23,720 nt of DNA from the NCBI GenBank assembly GCA_003427395.1, contig BFEA01000300.1, positions 1,502,251-1,525,970 on the forward strand, read 5' to 3'. A program made the translations under genes and the position numbers. Shown here in pieces: positions 18,647 through 23,720 of this stretch. The notes under the pieces were generated by a model. The model was not told the origin of the DNA. It searched no databases and worked only from the letters and a program-made list of their open reading frames with translations. Within the stretch, counting starts at the first letter, position 1, and each line of letters starts with the position of its first letter. Origin of the DNA: Chara braunii (Eukaryota; Streptophyta; Charophyceae; Charales; Characeae).

Positions 18647-18687
<41 letters not shown>

Positions 18688-18734
18688 GGGCAGTTCTATT
18701 TGACGATATATATGTATATATATATATATATATA
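18647..18734. repeat. (TA)n tracts enclosing an R2 fragment
   Basis: Two TA tracts (about 18647-18687 and 18706-18734) surround gggcagttctatttgacga (18688-18706), a duplicate of the R2 segment that precedes TA sequence elsewhere. Copy H begins at the end of the second tract. Confidence 0.85.
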
Positions 18735-19365
18735 CAGGGTTACCTGACCGAACGTTCGGGGGCCGAACACCTCCAAGTTCGCCCCCCGCCGAAAAAGTTT
18801 TCGGGGCATAAAAATAAGTTTTTTTTTCTAAATTGTTTTTTGTGAGTTCTCTATGATGTAACCTACACACCTAAGAATTTTGAATCCATTCTGTTAAGCC
18901 AAATAAACAGTAAAAATCGTCAAAGATGGGGGTGTCAAAACATGCCACTCACTATTTATTTATTTTTTCACTTTTAACTTTTTATTTTCACTTTATTTCG
19001 GAGACTAAAAAATTTTATTATTTTTTTAAAACAATTTAATGAGTTATTGATTATGTAAACTGCATATCTGTAAATTTTCAGGGCACTCGTCAATGACAAA
19101 AAATGAATAAAAACCAGCAAAGATGGCGGTGTCGAAAAGGTGCTGGCACACTCACTCATTTTAATTCTCTTTTTATTTTTTCTTATTTTTATCATAATGT
19201 TTATTTACTGTATTTGATTTTTAATTCAAATTTGGTACAAAATTTGGATGTAGTGCCAAGGCAAATGTTGTTTATTTTGTTTTTTTCCAACATATTATTT
19301 TTTTACGGAGTTTTTTGAACGTTCGGGTTTGGGCGTTCGGCCCGTCCCGAACGCCGAGAACCCTG
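18735..19365 (+). mobile_element. hAT-like copy H
   Basis: It begins CAGGGTTACCTGACCGAACG and ends GAGAACCCTG, so both terminal repeats are intact. The 631-bp length reflects a shortened left GC block and a missing T-run and right GC block. Both internal units are present (gtgtcaaaacatgcc and gtgtcgaaaaggtgctggc). tatatata flanks it on both sides, consistent with an 8-bp duplication but not informative within a microsatellite. Confidence 0.87.
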
Positions 19366-19390
19366 TATATATATATATATATATATATAT
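19366..19390. repeat. (TA)n tract right of copy H
   Basis: About 12 TA units between the terminal ccctg of copy H and the start of copy I. Confidence 0.92.
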
Positions 19391-19945
19391 AAATATATAA
19401 TTCAATAAAATATGGAAAACAAATGTTATGCAGAAAAATAAAATAAACAACACTTGCCGCATCGTTCCACCCGAATTCCTTACTAAATTGAAATAAAAAT
19501 AAAATATAAAAAATAAGAAACAGAAATACATAAAATTAGTGAGTGGGCGAGCATGTTTTCGACACCGCCATTTTGGGCAATTTTTTGTTTTTTTTTATAG
19601 CTAAATGCTTATAATATTAAATATTTTTATTTCACATTATATAAAGTTCATAACAAAAATTAAAAATAATAAAGTTTTAAAAATAATAAAATATTTAAGC
19701 CACAAAAAAAAAAAAGCAAAAAGTGATGAGTGTGAAAAAAAAAAGAAAAACTTAGTAGTCGAGCACTTTTAGATACCGCCATCTTTGGCGATTTTTTATA
19801 TTTTTTTAACTAGGCAAAATACCTTGAAAAAGTATATGCATGTAGCGGATGTCATACAAAACTCAAAAAAACAAATTCAATAAACATAAATAATTTTTAG
19901 GGCTCAATTTTTTCTTTGTGGGGGACAAAGCCTTTCAGGTTCGGA
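19391..19945 (-). mobile_element. hAT-like copy I, ends lost
   Basis: AT-rich interior in minus orientation: ttatgcagaaaaataaaataaac, the aattccttactaaattgaaat block, gcgagcatgttttcgacaccgcc (first unit), cgccatctttggcga (second unit) and a remnant of the left subterminal block (cctttcaggttcgg). Neither terminal repeat is recognisable. More diverged than its neighbours, so probably older. Confidence 0.75.
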
Positions 19946-20121
19946 TGTTCACTATAAAATATTATCATAATACAGACGAGGGTTGAACTTGATGAAAAAC
20001 AATAACTAACTTTTCCAAAATGAAAAAAATAAATAAATGAAGAAGCAGTATTTTATGTATAAAATATAAGTGCATATTTTATATCATCATAAGTTTGACA
20101 ATCGACACGGGTCATGTTGTT
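19946..20121. other. Short unassigned spacer
   Basis: AT-rich sequence between two transposon remnants. I see no feature. Confidence 0.4.
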
Positions 20122-20216
20122 ATCCTGGGCGGCTCCTATTGTGCAAGAACTAGGGAAAGTCCCAGCCTGAACGTTTGGCACCCCCTCTCGACGCGCTCGG
20201 CCGTTCGATCGAACGC

Positions 20217-20247
<31 letters not shown>

Positions 20248-20655
20248 GAAAAATATAAAAAACAAAAATGGTATGCAGAAGAATAAAATGAATAACATTT
20301 GCCTTATTGTTACATCAAAATTCTTTACCAAATTTGGAATAACAATCAAATACTAAAAATAAATAATAATAATAAAAATTAGAAAAAATAAAACGAGAAT
20401 GAAATTATTGAGTGGGCGGGCACGTTTTTTATACCGCTATCTTTGGCAATTATTCTTTTTTTTTTTGCTGTGACAAATGCCATGAAAGTTTATTTGTATG
20501 TATCTTACATAATGTAGAATCTACAAATAAAGTTTGAAAAAATAATATTTTTTTTCATGCCGTGAAATAAAGGAAAAACGAAAAGTGAAAAGAGAGAGAA
20601 GACAAATTAGTGAGTGGACAAACAAGTTTCAACACCACCAAATTAAAAATGAAAA
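20122..20655 (-). mobile_element. hAT-like copy L, left end lost
   Basis: Starts with a fragment of the alternative subterminal sequence (cctgggcggc...gtcccagcc, 20126-20168; compare 21687-21728), then the common CGTTCGG-type block (ctcgacgcgctcggccgttcg), an A-run (20217-20244) and the usual minus-orientation interior through the second unit (gtgagtggacaaacaagtttc). The left end of the element is missing. The hybrid start suggests two subfamilies are joined here. Confidence 0.72.
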
Positions 20656-21420
20656 ATATTTTATTTTTATTTTTTTCTTAAACTGCCATTTCCCCCACCG
20701 CGTTGGAAAATTACGAGGTTTTGACGGTTCCTTAAGAAATCGGGGTGAGACACTAGGTCGGCAATGTCCCATAAATTTGAGTTTTATAGTGTCGTAAGTG
20801 AAAGAGAAATTGAAAAAAAATATATTTTTTTTACTGCAATGACGTCTAACAAGGTAGGCTAGGAGGCCATGCTCACTGTCCTCCTCCACAGAATGCACCT
20901 TACAGAGAACGTGGTCATATTCTTAATGTTACTTTTTTTTTTTTTTTTCTTTGTCGTATGTTTCTTATGAGTCTTATGCCAACAAGGCAGGACAAAATTC
21001 ATGATCTGCTTAAACTGTGTTTGGTCAGAGGATTGTAGCGCTCATCACACTGACACTTAGGGGAATGCATCCAACCATTTTCCCGACCGGATTCGTTTGC
21101 CCCTTTTTTTTCCCTTCTATTATTTTTTTCGAATCTGATAACATGGCCACGGGGCTAAGATACCCTCACTGAGGACACACTCACACGACCACTTCCAATA
21201 ATGTATACAACTGCAATTACGACCAAAGTTTTGTTTCCTTTTTATTTTTTTATTTTTTTTTTAGGTTCACGGTCGTAGATTTTTATTTTGTTTTTCCCGT
21301 AACAGTACCAGAAAGAAACGGAGTGGTACCCCAAGCTTCCCAAACTCGGAGCGTAGGGAAATTGAGGGTCGACAAAAACAGCCTCGGAGGTATTAGTGGT
21401 TTAGGTTATTTTTTGCCAAG
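20656..21420. other. Unassigned DNA with homopolymer tracts
   Basis: No gene or family is recognised. It contains T-runs near 20931-20948, 21107-21130 and 21241-21262, and short open frames without motifs. Confidence 0.4.
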
Positions 21421-21422
21421 TT

Positions 21423-21622
21423 GGGCAAGTGGTTCTGGACCACTCTAGTAACATATTTTTCTATAATGATACTATGCACGAGGTTTATGTTTAGGGTGTA
21501 TGATTATAAGTACCATAGTTATACTTCTTTTGAGTAGATGATGCATAGTATTAAAAAAATAGATGTCATAAGGAAAATACACAAGAATCTCGGTTACCAG
21601 AGTGGTCTGGGACTACTTGCCC
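21423..21622. repeat. 200-bp foldback with 30-bp inverted ends
   Basis: Left arm 21423-21452 (gggcaagtggttctggacca and 10 more bases) and right arm 21593-21622 (gttaccagagtggtctggga and 10 more) are near-perfect reverse complements. The right arm continues into ccgaccggacaaac, and this whole right-arm sequence recurs directly at 21769-21810. The GTTACC-AGAGTGG motif resembles the inner part of the hAT-like terminal repeat, so the arms may be ends of two related elements. Confidence 0.65.
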
Positions 21623-21650
21623 GACCGGACAAACAAAATATAACTTGCTA

Positions 21651-22029
21651 GGCTGCCAGTCGGGCCGCCCCGGTCTCCTTATTTTCCTGGGCGGCCCGAC
21701 GGTGCAAAGACAAGGGAAGGTCCCAGCCAAAAAAAAAAAAAAAAAAAAAATATAAAAAATCCTAGGCTACCAGAGTGGTTCGGATCCACTTGTTTGACCG
21801 GACAAAACAAAATAAAAAATAAAAAAATAAAAATTATTTTTTTTATTTAAAATTTTATTTAAATGTGGTAAATATTTTCAATGTAACTTTGTTAAGTTTA
21901 TTTTTCTGCATAACATAGTTTGTTTTCAATTTTTTTGGATTTTGTTTTTTTGGTTGGGATCTTCTCTGATCCTTGTGTGGTCGGGCCGCCCTGGAAAATA
22001 GGGTCACCCGGACGGCCCAGTTGGTAACC
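21651..22029 (+). mobile_element. hAT-like element K, alternative GC-rich ends
   Basis: Two 78-bp inverted arms, 21651-21728 and 21952-22029, match at roughly three quarters of positions. They begin GGCTGCCAG and GGTTACCAA (reading inwards) and share attttcc-gggcggcccgac. The interior at 21830-21950 is the same aatgtggtaaatattttcaatg...tgcataacatag sequence seen in the main family. So K shares the interior but has different subterminal DNA, without CGTTCGG words. A second copy of the accagagtgg...gaccggacaaa motif lies inside (21769-21810). The outermost CAG is not recognisable. Confidence 0.65.
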
Positions 22030-22140
22030 TATAAATAATCTCAAAAACATTATGTTATGCAGAAAAATAATTTGAATAACTTTTGCCTCAAGATCACATC
22101 AAAATTCTTTACGAAATTTAAAATAAAAATTTAAATTACA
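22030..22140 (-). mobile_element. hAT-like fragment M
   Basis: Minus-orientation interior (ttatgttatgcagaaaaataa, then tcacatcaaaattctttacgaaattt) follows element K directly and ends at a TA tract before copy J. It probably represents a truncated neighbouring copy. Confidence 0.65.
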
Positions 22141-22163
22141 ATATATATATATATATATATATA
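22141..22163. repeat. (TA)n tract left of copy J
   Basis: About 11 TA units end exactly at the first base of copy J. Confidence 0.92.
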
Positions 22164-22947
22164 CAGTGTTACCAGCCCGTATGTACGGAGGCCCTCGGGC
22201 CAACCTCCGTACGTTCGGGCGTTCGGGGTCACGTTCGGGGGCCGAACCCCTCCGAACCTGAAGAGGTTCGGCCCCCACTAAAAATTATTTTGGGGCCTAA
22301 AAAATATTATTTTTTCTTGAAATTGTTTTTGTGAGTTCTCTATGATATGAGGTACATGTCTCTAAATTTTTAGATAATATTGCTTAGCCAAACAAAAATG
22401 GAAAATCGCCAAAGATGGCGGTATCAAAACGTGCGCACCCACTCACTATTTTGTTTTTTTTCTCTTTTCTCTTTTTGTTTTCACTTTGTTTCGGGGCCTA
22501 AACATTTTTATTTTTGTTTTTAATGTTTTTTTTATTGAGTTTTGTATCATGTGAGATACACACCTATGAATTTTGAGGGAATTTTACTGATCCAAAAAAA
22601 GATAAAAAATCTTCAAAGATGGAGGTGTTTAAAACGTGCCCGCCCGCACACTGGTTATAATTCTCTCTTCAAATTTTTTGTTTCTATTATTATTTTTTGT
22701 TTTACGTTATTTATTTTTAATTCGAATTTGGTATCGAATTTGGAGGTAACTCTGAGGCAAATGTTGTTCAGTTTGTCTGTCTGCATAACATATATTGTTT
22801 TCAGATTTTTTTGACGACTGTTTTTGTTTTTTTCGTTTTTTTTTTTGGGGTCCGCTTTCAGTCCGAACGGCCGAACGTGTCTATAGGGGGGCCCGAACGT
22901 TCGGGCGTTCGGGTTTGGGCGTTCGAACCGTCTCGAGCGTCGGTTAC

Positions 22948-22951
<4 letters not shown>
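22164..22951 (+). mobile_element. hAT-like copy J (full length)
   Basis: Begins CAGTGTTACCAGCCCG and ends CGGTTACTCTG, terminal repeats with single changes from CAGGGTTACC. At 788 bp it is the longest copy with both ends recognisable. Left subterminal block 22176-22278, first internal unit with the cgccaaagatggcgg hairpin motif (22408-22422), second unit (tcttcaaagatggaggtg, 22610-22627), aatttggta block, T-run and right subterminal block with cgttcgggcgttcgggtttg. TA tracts flank both sides. No transposase frame. Confidence 0.86.

Positions 22952-22986
<35 letters not shown>
22952..22986. repeat. (TA)n tract between copy J and inverted R2
   Basis: About 17 TA units directly after the terminal G of copy J. 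Confidence 0.93.
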
Positions 22987-22988
<2 letters not shown>

Positions 22989-23077
22989 TCACAAACAGAA
23001 CTGCCCGGTAAACCGTAGGCAGAGAGAGAGAAGAGGATAACAAACGAGGGGCTGCGACAAACTGTTTCGTCGGAGTT
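22987..23077 (-). repeat. R2 repeat fragment, inverted
   Basis: The reverse complement of this segment matches 23366-23457: accgggcag-tct, the CT tract, the cagcccctcg block and the second half of the hammerhead motif (stem II 3' strand, GAAAC and stem III 3' strand at 23057-23072). It breaks off inside the stem II loop. It is followed by atttgtgacgatatata (23080-23096) in direct orientation, so this is a snapback of the R2 end. Confidence 0.82.
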
Positions 23078-23089
23078 TATATTTGTGAC

Positions 23090-23120
23090 GATATATATAT
23101 ATATATATATACATATATAT
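23090..23120. repeat. (TA)n tract before R2 tandem
   Basis: TA units with one C interruption, starting in the same gacgatatata context that ends R2 units. Confidence 0.9.
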
Positions 23121-23545
23121 GTTGTGCCTCTAGTGCCAGCGGCGTGTCTGGAGTGTATTTTTTGGCTGTGACAGACCTTTCTTTGTTTCGTGGATGTTTT
23201 GCTGGCTTGTGATGGGGTGTGAACCGACAGTTTGTAGAGTTTTCCATCTGGTGTGGGTGAGTGATAGTCTACTTTGATATTGGTTAAGGTAGATTATCAT
23301 TTACAGTGTAATCAGTGAGGGGATTTTGCAGACTGTTGAGGGTTCAGCCTCCTCATGAGTCGGTGAAACTCCGACGAAACAGTTTGTCATAGCCCCTCGT
23401 TTGTTGTCCTCTTCTCTCTCTCTGCCTACGGTTTACCGGGCAGTTCTATTTGTGACGATATATACTACGACTTCGCTAGCTTCCTGCTACGTTTTTTTCT
23501 GGTCAGGTCGAGCGGCAGTGGTCGGGGCCGTTACTAGGCAGCCAT
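23121..23545 (+). repeat. R2 tandem unit 1
   Basis: From gttgtgcctctagtgccagc to the start of the next unit. The same sequence restarts 425 bp later with about four differences in the 174 bp that can be compared, so the duplication is recent. It includes the full R2a-like segment (from gtgaaccgacag at 23219) with the hammerhead motif, and a unique-looking gcttcctgctacg...gtcggggccg part. No open frame of interest is seen. The unit could be a satellite monomer, an LTR pair with no interior, or a retrozyme-type repeat. Confidence 0.88.
23328..23387 (+). ncRNA. Type III hammerhead ribozyme-like motif, copy b (core variant)
   Basis: All parts are in order. Stem III GCAGACTGT (23328-23336) pairs over 9 bp, two of them G-U, with ACAGTTTGT (23379-23387). 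The cleavage-site nucleotide is T (23337). Stem I is GAGG/CCTC (23338-23341, 23348-23351) with a 6-nt loop. The core is CTCATGA (23352-23358), stem II is GTCGG/CCGAC (23359-23363, 23371-23375) with a 7-nt loop, and GAAA is at 23376-23379. The only departure from the canonical core CTGATGA is C for the essential G5, so this copy should be inactive. Copy a keeps that G and has a different core change. The downstream GTC (23386-23388) would also allow a type I reading with a 3-bp stem III, but stem I then pairs poorly. Confidence 0.7.
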
Positions 23546-23720
23546 GCTGTGCCTCTAGTGCCAGCGGCGTGTCTGGAGTATATTTTTTGGCTGTGACAGA
23601 CCTTTCTTTGTTTCGTGGATGTTTTGCTGGCTTGTGATGGGGTGTGAACCGATAGTTTGTAGAGTTTTCCATCTGGTGTGGGTGAGTGATAGTCTACTTT
23701 GATTTTGGTTAAGGTAGATT
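23546..23720 (+). repeat. R2 tandem unit 2, cut by window end
   Basis: Starts ctgtgcctctagtgccagcg and runs to the window edge, nearly identical to 23121-23295. Its hammerhead segment, if present, would begin about 33 bp beyond the window. Confidence 0.88.

Noticed and set aside
18625-18650. Excision footprint of a hAT-like element (ttggcaacc next to TA) at the end of R2 copy a
   Set aside because: It resembles a terminal repeat, but it aligns position by position with the diverged R2 end (ctatttgtgacg), so substitution explains it as well.
23376-23400. Type I hammerhead reading using the GTC at 23386-23388
   Set aside because: A 3-bp stem III (ACA/TGT) is possible and GTC is a favoured cleavage triplet, but the bases needed for stem I next to the core do not pair in either copy. 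The type III reading gives all three stems.
1-23720. tRNA, rRNA or spliceosomal RNA genes
   Set aside because: I looked for cloverleaf arms and conserved boxes on both strands and found none that I could support by eye.

Overview
The window looks like nuclear DNA from a eukaryote with a large, repeat-rich genome. I see no bacterial operon, no intact cellular gene, no tRNA or rRNA gene, and no complete transposase or reverse transcriptase. It holds long (CT)n and (TA)n microsatellites, homopolymer runs, decayed coding fragments, an assembly gap of 490 N, and several families of mobile or satellite DNA. The organism cannot be named. A type III hammerhead architecture would fit a land plant best, but dense CT and TA microsatellites also occur in animals such as decapod crustaceans, so this is a weak inference.

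Positions 1-8255 are old repeat debris. There are three (CT)n tracts, two of them (1031-1114 and 4101-4187) at the same place in a dispersed repeat. A longer repeat family, R1, has copies at about 2220-3730 and 6380-7850 plus a fragment at 3730-3860. R1 looks like the 3' part and LTR of a retroelement: a purine-rich tract is followed by a conserved GC-rich block and a TATA box. Weak, broken reading frames lie at 481-939 (+) and 1432-1912 (-). Positions 8256-8859 hold a clearer broken gene (two in-frame stops and a frameshift) of unrecognised family, followed by four short hairpins spaced about 41 bp apart.

Positions 9735-11305 are a tandem array with a period of about 149 bp. Each full unit is a hairpin with arms of about 50 bp, joined by a G/C-rich linker. 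The assembly gap 11306-11795 begins in the linker G-run of this array. Positions 11796-14117 contain pyrimidine- and purine-rich tracts, a run of six different hairpins (12648-12919) with a TATA box among them, and no recognisable gene.

Positions 14118-22951 are dominated by about a dozen copies, in both orientations, of one non-autonomous DNA transposon family. Full copies are about 750-790 bp. They start CAGGGTTRCC, carry GC-rich subterminal blocks full of CGTTCGG/CCGAACG words, and have an AT-rich, internally duplicated middle. Copy A (14193-14951) has a non-microsatellite 8-bp target duplication, attagtat, which together with the CAGGG ends points to the hAT superfamily. Copies are nested in one another and mostly lie in or against (TA)n tracts. 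A subfamily with different GC-rich ends is at 21651-22029.

The most interesting element is a second repeat, R2 (18408-18646, 22987-23077 inverted, and a tandem of 425-bp period from 23121 to the window end). It contains an almost complete type III hammerhead ribozyme. Each of the two full-length copies has one substitution in the catalytic core, at different positions, so the inferred ancestral sequence has a canonical core. R2 is therefore a candidate retrozyme-like or hammerhead satellite family.
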